Notes: generated by a model not told the origin, from the sequence alone. Shown: positions 32,851-46,978, counted from the stretch's first letter. The stretch is 64,000 nt of DNA from Bactericera cockerelli (GCA_024516035.1 CM044959.1:29436189-29500188), one strand, 5' to 3'. Program-made: numbers and translations.

Positions 32851-34672
32851 ATAGGTGACAATATAGCTGTAGACACTATTTTTTTTACACAAACTTACGG
32901 GGTTAAGCCCATTTTTGTTTATCGAGAACGGTATGGGTACAAACGAAAATTCCAACGGTACAATCCGGTACAAACAAAGTACAAACGATTGCAAAAGAAA
33001 AACATGAAAATTCCAACTGGGCTGGGCCAACTTAATTGACCTTATAAGAAATGGAACTCGAACTTATTGTCTGGAAAGCTGATGAGAAGGGACCGAACAG
33101 TCCCGGGCCAGACGAAGTCTAATAAATCGGATTCTAACCAGACGACATCGGGAACTGTCAACCTGTTGGAATTTTGGCGCGCGCCTCACGTTGCTCCGGG
33201 GTCAGAGGTCAAACTCGAGTAAACAATTTACATTACCCCGGCCCGGGCACAGCATATGTTTCCTTCGGGTCTAATGCTCCCGTAGGAACTGCAGAGCAGA
33301 TGATGAGAGAAACTGGGATAGTTCCGGTGATGGTAGGAACTTGGTGTCCATGTGTGCTCCTGCTCGCTGATTCGGGTCAAAGGTGCGGTGTTTTACTAGG
33401 GCCTTTATTCCAGATAGAACTCTCACTTTCAAAATCTACCTTTGAACTGTTTAACAAAACACTCTTGAGTTATTTGATCGAATTTAGACGGTTGAAGGGG
33501 AGATTTGCGGATTTTGAGTGAGAGTGCTTTATGGAATGGGACCTCGGATGCTTTGATAAACTAACAATTGTAAATTGATAACAGTTGATTGTAAAATTAG
33601 GTGTAGGTATTTTATTATGTTTACATTTGGTTCATATAGTAGTACCTAACATGCTGGAGGCAGAAGGGACAGAAGCTTTGCGGTTTTGGTATGCGTATTC
33701 ACGTAGAACTTTCGATAGTGCAGTTAAAGTAGGGTAGTTACTTGTTTGGCAGGACGAAAACGTGATGCATAATTACATGATCGAAAGATTTTCATAATTT
33801 TTGCTACATTAGTGGAAGTAGGGGGGAAAATCACCTAATAAATTTAATCAGTCACTCGGGTTCTGCAAGAAGCAGAATTCTCATTTGGATTATTTAGGAA
33901 CCTGCTTTCTAAATTTATGAAACACGGGTAAGTTGTTCAACTTAAAATATCTACTCGAAGTTGTGTGTATCTGTACTATCTGTATCAATTCACTACTCAA
34001 AAAAAAAACATTTCCACATCATACCAGAAGGGGTTAATTTTTAATTAATTAAGAAATAATACCACAGAGTAAATTAGAACAGTATTCAAGAATGATAATT
34101 TTATTGTGTTTTATTGCGGTGATAATAAAAGTATGTATATCACTAAGTACACTATACAGTATACAACTATACATACCTGTACTTCAGTGAAGTTCTACGT
34201 TATGAAGTAAGTATATATATTCTTTTAAATTTATGTCCCTGCTTGAGGATAATTCATATAATACACACTAATTAACAGTATTTTTACTGGGGTTTTTTTA
34301 CACAAAGTCCTCTTTATTGATTACAGACCCAAACCACGTAGCTTCAGATCACAATTCTGAGAAAATAAAGTGCCGTTTTTATGACACATCTAATCATGAG
34401 TATGAACGGTAAAAGTAACAGCAAAAAGTTGACTTCCTCACTCATCGTGAAATGCAGGAAAGAGAAGAAAATAGGATTTTATAATTCCAGAGAATATCTT
34501 TTCAGGAAATATCTATCTCTATATATAAATAAGAAATTAAATGTAAACAGCGATTAATTAATATTAATAATACTCTTTTGTGAAAGGCAACCACCACTAG
34601 CTCCATTAGAAGAGGTTAATGCTCAAAGCATTTTCTACCACCCAACCCTCAGAGTCGTAATATCATTATGTT
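32851..34672. other. Intergenic, no gene called; G+C-richer patch at 33050-33400
   Basis: The patch 33050-33400 is G+C-richer and includes a 115-codon plus-strand frame (33174-33521) without recognisable domain, hydrophobic pattern or splice signals. The remainder is AT-rich with nothing to note. Confidence 0.35.
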
Positions 34673-34800
34673 TTGTGCTCACATACTCAAATAAATGTGA
34701 GGATAATCCAGGCATTGACTGAGATCCAAGCCACGCATCCATGCGTTAGCTTGTTACAGGAATTCTATTCTAGACTACCAGTGTTTTGGTCAATCCAAAT
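34673..34800 (-). repeat. tRNA-like SINE fragment related to those at 35537 and 45175
   Basis: The plus strand reads ACATACTCAAATAAATGTGA and TGAGATCCAAGCCACGC, then TCCATGCGTTAGCTTGTT. The first two parts recur at 45175-45240 and the last in the tandem array at 35537-35957. Read inversely it has a degenerate B-box-like core and a tRNA-Thr-like CTTGTAA-type loop in the better copies. Confidence 0.5.
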
Positions 34801-34879
34801 AAATAAAACACTGCCAATTATGGACTCTATACTTCCTCGTGATTGTTTCACATTGTTAACACGTGCCAATTTTGAGATT

Positions 34880-35530
34880 TTATACTAAATTACTTGTATC
34901 TCCAAAACGACTGCACCGATTTTCTTCAAATTTGTTTTATATGGTAGAAAATTGTTTTTTCTACATTCTAGATTCCACAAAAATTTCTGTATCGGCAAGT
35001 CGTGGTCCTTATTTTTTGACTTTTTTGTCCAAAATTTCGGATTTTCTTAAATATCAGAGTCTAATTATAATTAATTAAAATATATATATAAATAACCTAT
35101 GTAAAACAATTATATGCATACACACACAAAATTTCATTAAAATCGGGTGTACCGTTCACGAGATATAAGCGTTTAAGTAAAAAGTTAGTGGTCAGGCGCA
35201 TGGGCTCTTTCACCTAGAACCGCTGGTATAAATTCGATGAATTTAAAATGGGACCATCTACAGAATGTCTCCTAGATGTGTGCAAAATTTCATCAAAATC
35301 GGTCGAGTAGTTTCCGAGATTTGCGCGTTACAAGGAATCGTTTTAACAAACCGACAGACCGACAGAACGACAGACCGACAGACAGACACAAAACCAAATT
35401 TGCTCAGGAGGTTATGAAACGTCCAGAAATCTGAAAAAAAATTGAAATCGGAGCAAAAAAATATTTTTTTTTACAAAAACGAACACAATACTTCCGATTT
35501 CTAATATTAGAAATTTCTCGGAAGTAATAT
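34880..35530. repeat. Dispersed-repeat-like block with GACAGACCGACAG run
   Basis: It carries phrases common in insect repeats (ATTTCATCAAAATCGGTCGA, then GACCGACAGA several times at 35350-35390). A hairpin-like CTTCCGATTTCTAATATTAG and AATTTCTCGGAAG pair follows at 35490-35525. I cannot assign a class. Confidence 0.35.
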
Positions 35531-35536
35531 TAGCCA

Positions 35537-35957
35537 CTCGGATTTTATCTGATTTTCAGTAGAGTTCCTTATTAAAGTCTGATACACCCATCCATGCGCT
35601 AGCTTGCTCACATTACAAGCCTAGCGCCCTCACCACAGAGACTACCAATGCTTGGTATCCTCTCGGATTTCATCTGATTTTCAGTAGAGTATTCCTTATT
35701 AAAGTCTGATACACGTATCCATGCGCTAGCTTATTCACATTACAAGCCTAGCGCCCTCACCACAGAGATTACCAATGCTTGGTATCCTCTCGGATTTCAT
35801 CTGATTTTCAGTAGAGTTCCTTATTAAAGTCTGATCCACGCATCCATGCGCTAGCTTGTTCACATTACAAGCCTAGCGCCCTGACCACAGAGACTACCAA
35901 TGCTTGGTATCCTCTCGGAATTCATCTGATTTTCAGTGAAGTTCCTTATCAAAGTTG
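35537..35957. repeat. Tandem array, about 125-bp unit, 3.3 copies
   Basis: CTCGGATTT/A starts at 35537, 35662, 35789 and 35914 (periods 125, 127, 125). Copies differ by few bases. Read on the minus strand, each holds a tRNA-Thr-like half (GTGGTCAGGGCGCTAGGCTT, then GTAATGTG), so the array is an amplified tRNA-type SINE piece. Confidence 0.9.
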
Positions 35958-38900
35958 AAAGTAGTGCACAATGTTCAGGCGCAAAGTTATGTCGGAAAGA
36001 GAAAGGCTCTACAAGATCCTCTAATTAAAGCCGAGAACAAGAGTAAAGAGCAAATTCACTGATCCGGACGGGTGATAAGAGTTACCCACTGATTGGAAAC
36101 AATGTGGACTCGCTTACCCGGGCTCGTTGCATCGCAGGTTGGTAAACCACAGAAGATGAACATTGAACAAGTTGAGCTCAACGAGACGATCCATTTGATT
36201 AGAATCACGACCTGAGATAATTCTAAATGCCGTCGGATACGATTAACCCCTAGTTTTGGGTTCAACTCTAGCATTCCTGCTGAGCCATGCTTCTCTCTCT
36301 GGAAGGTTGGCAGCAGCTCAGAAGGTGCATTTTATTATACCAATCATCTGAAAAATAGTAATAATAATTTTATTCAATATCTCAATTTACGTATGTTTCC
36401 GAGTCATGACCTTCTTCTTCTCCTTTTTATTCTTGATCTTTTATTTTTATTACTTCTAATCCTAGATTAATGGTTATTTTATATTATTGGATTGAGTCAT
36501 TATTGGCTTATGAAAAACCTCTCAAACTGATTAGTATAGTAGGTACTTTGGTGATTTCCCATCTTGAAAAAATGAATTATTCTCAATTTCATACAGGTAT
36601 TTCTTTCGAGTGGAAATTGAATTCACTCCCACCCGATTTCCGTGCCCGACTTGCATTCGAGTCTTTTCCCATAACCCATAATTCCTCTTGTTCGACTTTC
36701 CTCGGTCAGAATTCCGTCATATTATATGTAATGTATACCCACCTGACCACCTCGCAATGGAGAGCAAGTCTTGACCTTGACTTCTCCATGGCGTGTGCTG
36801 TAATAACACAAGAGGTAAGCCATGTTCACACGACACTCGTCCACAATTAACATGGAACAAATTCATCAACATTCAGTTGAAATGTAAAATATAGTTGTTC
36901 TTACGATAGGTAACGTCTACCTAGGTACAGGATAAAGTACTTAATGTAATGGGGTAACACACAGTAAAAAATAATAAAGAAGGGTGTGAAACTTGATGGG
37001 GTTGTGTTATGTTTTGAAACACCTAATGAATTACTTAGTATGCGGTAACATGCATTTGGTCTTTAAAGAAATAAAGTATTTCCTACAGATACTTAAAAAA
37101 ATGAGATAGGGTCCCAAAATTTGAAAGCACTCCTAACTGCCATCTTATATTAAATTTATGAATAGTCATTAGAGAGTTATAACACTTATAACCATTCATA
37201 GCCTCGACAAGCGAGTTTTCGACCAAATTTGGTTAAAAGAACCTATGCATACAATATTGTTATTTTGTATATAGTTCAAGGTCAGAATTCTTATAACAAC
37301 AAAATCATAGAAATAAGAGTCAGAACATTTATAATAATAGGCACAAAAGTCACCCTCAGAGTTATTGAAACATTTCCCGAGAAAATTCGCTTTTGCAAAC
37401 GCCTCAATGTGTATGTTAGTGCCTGGCATACAGAAACAATACCCTAGGTCTACTCTTACCTAACAACAGTTGCGTGTCAGCAAGTCAGAATGCCATTAGT
37501 ATAAATCTACGTTCCCTGTTGGCTGTCATGAGTGAAATATTTTTAATTAATTTAATCTTCTTTTCGTTCTTTCTCAAGTATTTTACCTCTGTTATTTTTG
37601 CTTCTTTCTCCTACTTTTCGTAATATTGTTACAATTAATATGAAATAAGTCTGTTTTTGCATGTGGCATAAAGTGCACGACTTTATGATACAGGGTTTGT
37701 ACAATTTAGTCAACAGGGCAAGACACTAGAAATGAAAATTATTTCTTCTGTTAGAAATTCTTGCCCTTGGTTTGCTTATTTCATGATAACACAGTTATTA
37801 TTCTAACTCAATCTAGAAGCAAAAGTACTTAAATTCTCCAGCAAGTGGAACAATAAATTCGAAGAACTTGTGTTTTATGCCACTACTTTAGCGCTGTTTG
37901 TTGTGTCAGTTAATATTTCATCATGCGTTACTCGTATCCGAACTATCCGATGTAGCAATTTTAGATCTTGGAAATTTTAGGAGGTCATTATCATTAAATT
38001 TGAACAGCTGTTCTTGCTCTTCGTGATAGAAAGCTTCCCTGAGATCTGCTGCACTTTGTGTACATCACCAACAGCATAGCCCATTTGGAGTTTTATCTTC
38101 TCATGCACTTAGGGCGCATATGGTGTTATGGCGGTGGCACTTATGAGCAAACAGTAGCTTCCTAGTTGTGCATCAATGCTTGTGTGTTTGCGCTATCACC
38201 AGAACGTCACTAACGAGATGGGAAAAGAACGTAACCGTGAATGAGTGACTCATGCCTGTAGTCTTAATGAACTTGAGTCCTATCAGAGTAATACACTAGA
38301 TTTTACCAGATACTTCTATGATGTTCCTCAAGAAATTCTCGGCGGTAGATAGGTAAATATCAAAAGCGGTATTGCTCAAAGAAAATGACCATACTTCATT
38401 CTACCATTGACAATATTGACATCGAGTTTACGGCAGCACAATTACTGCTTATCAGTAACTATCTATTATTGAAAGAGCTTTTGATGATGCCTACATTTTT
38501 CATCCCAGAATGAAAAACCTTCATACAACACACGAGTCCTTTCGTCCACTACCATAAAATTAAGAGTTCATTTACTCTGAAAACCATATAATATTTTCTA
38601 CAAGACAACGGCATACAATATCAGCAAATAAATATTAAAAATGTTTCCTTCCTGTTAATAAAAAGGAAGGATCATAATTTAGAACTTTGTTTACGAGCTC
38701 TAGTGTTTGTATACAGAGCTGTTTCAACTGATATGATCAGCAGAAAATGTGCATTTCTTTGTTTCCTACTTAAAACACAGCACGTACGGCTCACAGAGGG
38801 GTCCTAATGTATTTTATTGGGAGCGATAATAAAAGTAGAGCCTTCTCTCTTGAAAAAGAACTGTATTTTCTCTTGCTTCAACCCTTACAGAACTAAGATG

Positions 38901-39423
38901 GCTTATCTTTGCGAAACAGCACCACAGTGAGTTTCCTCAAATTAGAAAAGTTTCAATTGTTGTAACAATCTTTTCATCGGTAGAACCAACTTTTTGTTTT
39001 TTTAATACAATGTGCTTTGATCTATCTACGTTCGTAAGTTCGTATGTAACTTACCATATCATTGTTCTTTTAAAATATGGATGTAATGTTCTTTTAAAAT
39101 GTTATTCCAACTGGAGCTGTTGTGGTGTATCATTAGTTCTTCGGGAATTCAATGTTCCGTGTTATTCTCATGTTCTACCTAAATTTGTAGAACTGAAAAG
39201 TGCATCGGATGAGAAAGTATGATTCCCAACAGTATCGATTGCACACAAGAGCTTGGCTGGGAGAACTTCAACCATGGAAGGGAAGGAGGAGACGTGAACT
39301 GATTTATAGTGGTATACATCTGGCAAAATAATACTCGCCAAAACGTCTGTCTTAAGTTCTGCAAACAGTGGTTCTCAAAAGGTTTACGGAAACTGCAGAC
39401 ATCCGGTGATTGGTGTTTTAGAA
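35958..39423. other. Intergenic, no gene seen
   Basis: Several short frames occur (36056-36274, 36470-36850, 37196-37447) but overlap on both strands and show no motifs. No repeat class is recognised. Confidence 0.4.
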
Positions 39424-39685
39424 TTTTTTTTTTTTTTTTGGGTTTAACGTCGCTTTCAACTGCCATGGTCATATCACGACGGGGGTTTTACCCTCCATTC
39501 GCAGGAAACTCACAAACCTGCTACTCACATTGACCTCACCCAGCCTGAGTGGGGCCGGGAAAAGCCAGCGTCACGAGAATTAGAATTTTGAATGGTCACC
39601 CATCCAAGTCCTAACCTCGCTGGATGTCGCTTAACTTCGGTGTTCTGAAGGGAACCGGTGTATTCAACATGCCATCGACGCTGGC
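39424..39685 (-). repeat. 5S-derived SINE, copy D, full length with perfect target duplication
   Basis: On the minus strand it starts at the true 5S 5' end, GCCAGCGTCGATGGCATGTT, then GAATACACCGG and ACCGAAGTTAAG, CTTGGATGGGTGACC, the body GGCCCCACTCAGGCTGGGTG and the tail GCAGTTGAAAGCGACGTTAA with A-run. TGTTTTAGAA lies on both sides (39414-39423 and 39686-39695). At about 262 bp it is the best reference copy here. Confidence 0.93.
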
Positions 39686-39725
39686 TGTTTTAGAAATTTA
39701 TCACACCTATTTGTAGCAACCAGTA

Positions 39726-39872
39726 GCCTGTTCCATAAACACTCTCCACTCTAATAATCTCACTTTCAACTGTCACACAACGCTATTGGTTAATTTGTAT
39801 GCAATAACCAATGAGAGTGCGTTGTGTGACGGTTCGGGGATTTTGAGAGTGGAGAGTGTTTCTGGAACGGGC
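39726..39872. mobile_element. Hairpin MITE, 147 bp, TA target duplication
   Basis: Arms of about 70 bp: GCCTGTTCCATAAACACTCT at the left against the inverse of GGAACGGGC at the right, pairing inwards through CACACAACGC and ATTGGTTA to a small loop at about 39797. TA lies on both sides (39724-39725, 39873-39874). It does not code. Confidence 0.88.
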
Positions 39873-39874
39873 TA

Positions 39875-42800
39875 TAGGTGTCCATAAAATATGGAGGGTT
39901 CTGCGAAATACTCTCCTGATAAAAATATAGTTCTCATAACATATTACAAAAGTTCCTGAAGATAACATTTTACAAATACAAGGGATTAGATAGGTACTTT
40001 GCCAAAATCTTGGAAACTTTGAGCAAATTATAATGTAGGTATTATTAAATTGTATAAACTTGCCAATTTTCCTGCAGCTCTTCAAATGTTATCTTCAGGA
40101 ACATCGTCGATTCTTCGAAGACTTTCAGTTTAAGAATCACTACCTTGAGAATGGCTAAAGTTTGAAATCTACATGATGCCTGCTTTTCAGAAAAAAAGTT
40201 AAGCGCATCTCAACTCGTAGAAAGTCTCGTAAACTTTGAGAAATTTATGAGCTGGACTCTGTGTCTTCTATTGTTAGATCAGCCATAAATCATAAAGGTA
40301 AGGATTAGGTGAACACAAGATAAATTGAAGGGACTTCACTATGAACCAATCATCTGCCTGATTTCTCTTACCTGATTTCAATCATATCGAAGGAATTTTG
40401 TTATGAAAGTAAATGTTCTTCTCGATGGTCATTACACTCTTCATACTCTAATGATATCTGGGTCTCAAACCCCTGAGTCTTCTGACCACTAAGCTATCGA
40501 GATTGGTTACCCCAGTATGAGTCCCTATTTTCAATTTCAATATATTTATTGTGTTGTTTCACATAACATTATACACAATGTACAAGTAAGGTTAGACATT
40601 AAAAATAAACATGAACAAGTACCATTGTAATTGAAAAACTTAAGCCATTATTGTATCTATATTATTTAGACTAATATTAAGGCATTAATATTTTCCTCAA
40701 AGGCTATAATGGTTGTAGAGATTTGCGGATTTAATGACAGGTGATAAGTTTTGTTTAGTAATATTGCGAGGCTGCTATATTATATCTTGTGTTGGAGTCA
40801 CCATCAAGATCTTCATGTGTATCAGTACTAATAGGTATCAGTCCGTGAAATACTTCAAAGCAAGACCTTTCAAGTCGCTGCATTGTACTTTATTACAGAA
40901 ACTCCGCAAGATATACCATTTCATGGCCCCTCTTTATTATTTTATACGAAATTAAACTAATAAAAGTATGTAGAGTATTGTTTAGCCATGTTTGTCTTAG
41001 CTGAGTACAGTGTCGCATTATTGTATTGGCTGAAGTACTAAAGCATTGATTGCTACCAGTGGAGTTGAGTGGAGATACCATGTCCAGAAGGGTATGCTCT
41101 ATTAGTTAAAGTCATGTACTATAGGTAATACATGCTGCATTGATGTGCTATTAGATATTCATATGGTAATGTGGTTGGTATTTTGTTCAATATGGTTCAT
41201 GGATCAGCCAGTTCACATCATGTTACTGTAGTCAAACTTGCTCATGTTAACTCTCATGTGATGCGCTTGTAATCGATTCTAATCTATACCAATCTTGACT
41301 TAACCTTTACCAATAACCAACATAAGCGGAGGAGTAAAATCCAAGATGTTCAGGAGAGAGAGATAGAGAGTGAAAGCACTTGAATTTTTGCCTCAACCTC
41401 ACGAGACCGACCAAAATCGTGAGCTCTTGTCCAATCTCTCTCCTGTTACACGAGTGAGATTCAGCATCGATATGGCAGTCAGTGATCCAGGAAGTTGGGG
41501 AGCTCAAATATGTTTGCTGTCGACGAGCTTTCTAGTTGCTATCAGTATGGGGTAAGGGTGATACGAATTGGAAGGTTGGTGTGCTCGAGTTATTGCTATG
41601 GAGAAAAAAAGTATCCCTGTCTTATTTAATTGACGCCAACGCTTTGCTTCCTTTGAATTTAAAAGTTCTAAGAGTGTTGGCAAGTAAATTTTATAAATCT
41701 CACCAGCCCCTGATCAAGCAAAACGCTAGTTTTGCAACGCCAAGAAAAACAAAACGCGCGTGCTATACTTACGCTAAACATAGTTCGTATGTATTTTCCT
41801 TTGTAATTTTGACCTTCTTGGACAAAACTTTTTAATTATTTTTCTTCATATTCGTGTTTTCCTCGTCGAATAGAAGATGACTACTTTTTATTTGACCTTT
41901 TTCTGACACCCCTAACCGCTTTTACGAGCACCCCCAAAATTAGTAAAAGATTCATACTTTATTTTTTTTATTATTATTTTTTTTTTTTTTCCGCATTCGG
42001 CTTACCACGGGCATATGGTTCAAGTTAAAATTATGACATTTTGGTTACGAGTTCATAATGCTTGCAGCTCGAGGTTTTTAACAAAAAAAAACTTCCGCGG
42101 TCACTCGGCGGCGCTTTGGCGGTATCGCCTATATCTCGAATGTGGCAAATGATAGAAAGCTGAAACTTTGTATGTAAATTATTTGATTAATTTACAGCTT
42201 TTTTAATTCTATTATTTTTTTTATAATTATAACCATTCATGAGTTATAACATTTTTTGTTGATTTCTGACGTTTACCGACCTCTCTTCACGTAATCACAT
42301 GAATCGCTATTAAGGCTTTATCGTATCGAGTTGAAACTTTCAGGACATATTCTTGAGTTTTGGCAGATGATTCCTCGTCAGAATAGCCATCTTCAAAAAA
42401 TTTACGGTTTTTGAGTTATAAGCTCTTAAAGTCATTGGTAGCACACAATATAATTTGGATTAGAGTATCTTCTCCGAGTCTCCGGAATTCCACAAATGAA
42501 ATGTAAAGCATTTTTTAATTTTTGAAACTTGCCAAGATTTTTAATGTTAACTTTTAGCGTTGGTAAATAGCAGAATAATGGGAAATGTCATGTCCAATCC
42601 TCAGTTTGATTTCTGTGCTTGAGACTCCTTTCTACCATGGGCAAATGATTTTCAGTTTAGGAGAACTTGGCATTCATTTGATATCAATTCCTTTTTAGGC
42701 ACTTGTTTTTAAGGTAATTATTTTGAAGGAATCTAATTTTCTTGGTGTCTTTTGAACACGAAGTGTATTTTTGGCCGATACCCTAATGTCAACTGAGCAA

Positions 42801-45174
42801 CCTTCGTATTGAATGAACATTGAACCCTAGAGTTTCTCCTTGTCCCTAGAGTCCTAGATGTACGTGTATCGTTTAGATCCAGAAAAAGTATTATGTTTTT
42901 TTGTTATCAGCACTCAGCAGCCTAACACCATATGTATACCTGGTACTGATCCACAATAATAAGATCCAATAGTGATCACTGGATGCAACAGTAACCACTT
43001 CTATCAGTCCGTATTTCACACACCTACCGTCGTAATCAGAAACATCTACACGTCTCCCTGTAATGCGACGACAGGATCTAAACTTACGAACCTGCTGGAA
43101 GGCTTTCAGGATCAGATATGAGTTCTCATGACCAGTCCAATTACCCGCCAGTATCTTCTGATGGTGGTATCTTAGCGAAGGTGTGAAGGCTTTATCTGCG
43201 GACAATCTCCGAAACAATAGGTCTATTTTATCCGCATTGCCGAGAAATGTAAAGAAGATTGTACTAAGAGAGTTTCAGTAAAGGTGTATTAGGTGTTGTT
43301 AGGCTGGAAATGCTCCAAGCGGTCAAAACGCACTGACCGTAAAGAAAGCTTGTGGTGTGTTTCTTATTGTGTCGGTCGTACTGCACATATTATAAAAATA
43401 CATAGATACATGTCAATAGTCCTTTTACTTTTTGCTGTTAGTTATTGCTTTCTTTTGTTAAGTACATGTCATAACTTTATGATATTATCTTCTACATTAG
43501 AATGTGATTTTTGACAAGTGACCTCCTCCGCCCTCTACTCTTTTCTATCTCTTTCTCTCTGACTATCAGAGAACTCTGGTAAATCCTACTGTGGTAATTA
43601 GACTAAACATCACCACACAACAATTTCTTATAGAAGTAGGTAAGTCATTATTCTTGAGTAGATTGTCAAGTCTTAAGAGACATTGAATTGGGTAGACTCT
43701 TTTAGTTTGAGACATTCTACACTATATAACTGTCTAGAAAGTCTAAAGAAACATTCTAGAATCTAGACAGTTGCTGGTAATCATTCTTACAGATTTACTT
43801 TGTTTTAGTAAATTTATTAAACATACATTTACATTTTCACACAGATCGCCCGGTTAGAAGTTTCCAACTTATAGGCAGTACCACAGGCTGCAGGCAGGAT
43901 GCAGTGTGAAATCCAATACGCGTGTTAGATTAGCCACCTCTCCGATGTATGGAAACATTTCCTATGTTAATCGCTGTTCTCGGTTGTAAATATTTCAGTA
44001 TTAATCCAAACTGAAGCGGCTCAGGAATTGGTGAAAGATGCTGAGAATATTTTTTATCACTGTAGCTACCGACCTAAGTAGCTCAACCGTTAAAGGTAAG
44101 CGCACGCTTGTCCGGAGCGTATTAGTAAGAAATATAGTTTTCAACGTTTCTGCGGATGCTCCGATCCGAAAAAGTGTGAACCGACACATTGAAATCTATG
44201 TTGTTGACTAGAAACTACCTTAAGGCGTACTCTCCGAACAAGTGTGCGCTTATCTTAGTACCCGGCCGTCTAGTACCCGGCGGTCGGCAATACGATCCAA
44301 TCTCAAGTATGACAATATTTAGTACAGCTAGTTCAAAGAACTGTGACATCACGATTTTGATTAACATCACAAATGACAATTTTCTTCATTGTAGCTTCAC
44401 ATATTATGTACACTATACATAAGTAACTCGCTAGAGGACTACCTATAAACAGAAAACAGACCAGCCGACACTAACAAGCAAGGCTAGCTTGAAGTTCCCC
44501 AAGTGTGTAATGGCTTATAAAGAAAAAGTCTAAGTTTTCACAATGGTTGGTGGCACATATAAATATGTGCCACTCCCCCAGCTGTAGCCTAGCTAGCTAA
44601 AAATACATAAGTTTGTAGTATTCACAAAAAATTACTTGGTTTTCTGAAAACCAGAAACTCACATGAACAGAGAAATATAATGCTATTTACCCTCTCATCA
44701 CGAGCCAAAGCTACGGTTGCTTAACACTAGGGCTTGAATCTACAGTATGTATGAAATGTATGTATGTATACTTATTTACATATTACGTACTTATCAGAAC
44801 GGTATGGATTATGGTTGAATGCGTATGTACATATAGGAATAATATACAATAATACCTACATATTAGAGAATAACAAGGATTGTGGTGCAATACCTGGGGA
44901 TGGCGGAAACATGCATTCCATCTGTGATGCACTCCTAAATCTTCCCTACTGGGTGTTCACAATATTGTTACTGAAAATCTGCTGCTTTCCAGCAGCTCTC
45001 TTTAAAATAGATACATGGATAGAGACACCCTGTTATACTTCTCTCTAGAAGGTTGTATTGTATGTATAAACCAGGTTGTTTACAACGCTGTGATTAAATT
45101 AAGTTATTTATTTAATTTAATAATTGCAATAGAGGTATATTGGACATGTCCATCACCCAATAACATTATAACTA
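39875..45174. other. Intergenic, no gene called; tRNA-like scraps
   Basis: A B-box-like motif on the minus strand near 40450-40510 and an A-box-like GTAGCTCAACCGTTAAAGG at 44080 suggest SINE remnants; the latter pairs with an inverted partial copy at 44229-44255. The minus-strand frame at 42891-43217 (108 codons) is moderately G+C-rich but has no recognisable motif. I see no other features. Confidence 0.35.
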
Positions 45175-45265
45175 TGAGGTTACATACTCAAGTAAATGAG
45201 GAAAAAATCCCAGCATTGGGTTGGATCCGAACCACAAATCACGGATCTGTGTGCACTAGATAGAA
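45175..45265 (-). repeat. tRNA-like SINE fragment
   Basis: Plus strand TTACATACTCAAGTAAATGA and GGGTTGGATCCGAACCA match the fragment at 34673-34800 in order and spacing. Confidence 0.5.
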
Positions 45266-46978
45266 ATTTTATTTATCTCTTTTGCGATTGTTTCCGGGCT
45301 ATTTTTAACATGTTAACTGCAGTTTTAACCCAGATGTCATTTCTTCAATCACCTTTTCGCTGAAGTCTGGCGGGATCCATTCGGCCAGCACTTTGCCTGA
45401 TTTGAAACCAGCTCCAGTTCTCATGTTATCACGATGTTAACTCAGCTGCAACACGACACTGGAACATGAACTCGTACAAGTTCTTATCATTAGAAATCCA
45501 TCAGAATGATTCTATTTGGAAATATCATTCCATCTGACATATCATTCTATTTTCAGAGTGAATGCTTTCTGAAAATTTCTCCAGCACCATTTCACTTGCA
45601 AAGAAACATAAATCACGAAGTTACAAAACAGTTCAGATCCAAGATAATCCAAATTCAGCAGGAAATATCAAAGAAAGAAGACGCATGTGGAGACGAAATC
45701 AAAATTATTATCATTATTCAAGCTCAAGCAGGAAGATTCCTCAGAGACAGAGTTCATGCCGTCTAATGACGTTATCTTTGGAGAGGGATCTCAGACAGAG
45801 GGATTAACCCGTCTCTGATGAAGCTCATTGTAGTGGGTACAGGCAGACAACGACATCGAGGGAAAGTGTAGCAGTGTCATAAAAGCGACATTTTTTCAAA
45901 AGTAAAATACCTTGAGAATTTATACCTCACCCGATTTTCTCTATTTTCCAAAGACCAATCCTTTTATAACTAGAATTTCATAAACTAACCCTTCCAAATT
46001 GTAAGTATAGTCTTGTGGACAGTGTGCGATGCGCTATACACGACCTACAGTCCACTGCTTGTATTATTGATGCCCTCTTGCCCTAACTTGCATGGCTATC
46101 GCATTGTCCCAATGCCCCAAAATAAAGTCAATTTTATGATTACTTTGGCCATAATTTGGCTGAATGTTCCGTGAGAATGACAATTAACTTTGTTGGTCTC
46201 ATGGGAGTATTTTGCTACTGGTCATGAAAATTGGGCTACCTCCCAAGTAAGAGAATGTAAGCAATTGAGCTGTTTTTTAATGAACGTAACAAATGTTTAA
46301 TCAACTCTTTTCATGACTAAAATTGTCTCTAAATTTCTAAATAGCACTGTAAGGACATGTAATCCTTGTTTTGACAACTTGTATTTCTACCATTATTTCT
46401 AACTCTGCAACGCTAGCACAGATCTAAGGAACCGGCCCAGAAGCTGTGTGTATTACGAGATAACTATCTTCTGATCCCATCTGCATATCCGAGTCCCAGC
46501 AGACCAGTCAAGTAGTCACGTATTATAATTATTAGTATCATTATAGATCTAGTTAGAGATCCCAGATCCTTCTTGAAGACTAAGATATAACTGAAGCGGA
46601 TATCACCAATTAGGTACTAACTAGTGCCACTCGTACTTATCTTCTCAAGTACCTTCTGGCAAGTACATACTTCTTGAATATTAAATTTATTTCCATCGCG
46701 AGATGCCGCAGATATTCAGGACGGTCCAATTAATTCTTATGAATCACCAAAGTTCGCGCACGGACATTTCTTCTTCACTATTTTTCGTTCTTCTACTTTC
46801 TTCTTACTTTTCATTTAATTTAAATTCTTCCTACTGAGATGACAGGCTTGAGTACCTTGAGTTTAAAATCTTCTTGACAGGGTACTGCAGAGTAATTAGA
46901 GGCATGCTATGTTAGGATAATTTTTATTTTGAAGATATTTGATTTTTTTTTACTTTCTAATGTCTCAGTAAAGTTTTT
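45266..46978. other. Intergenic, no gene seen
   Basis: No supported feature. Confidence 0.4.

Noticed and set aside
33174..33521. 115-aa plus-strand gene
   Set aside because: G+C-richer but with no motif, splice signal or recognisable family.
35537..35957. CRISPR-like array
   Set aside because: Units of about 125 bp are repeated in full with no spacers.
42891..43217. 108-aa minus-strand gene
   Set aside because: No recognisable domain and no supporting signals; could be an old repeat.
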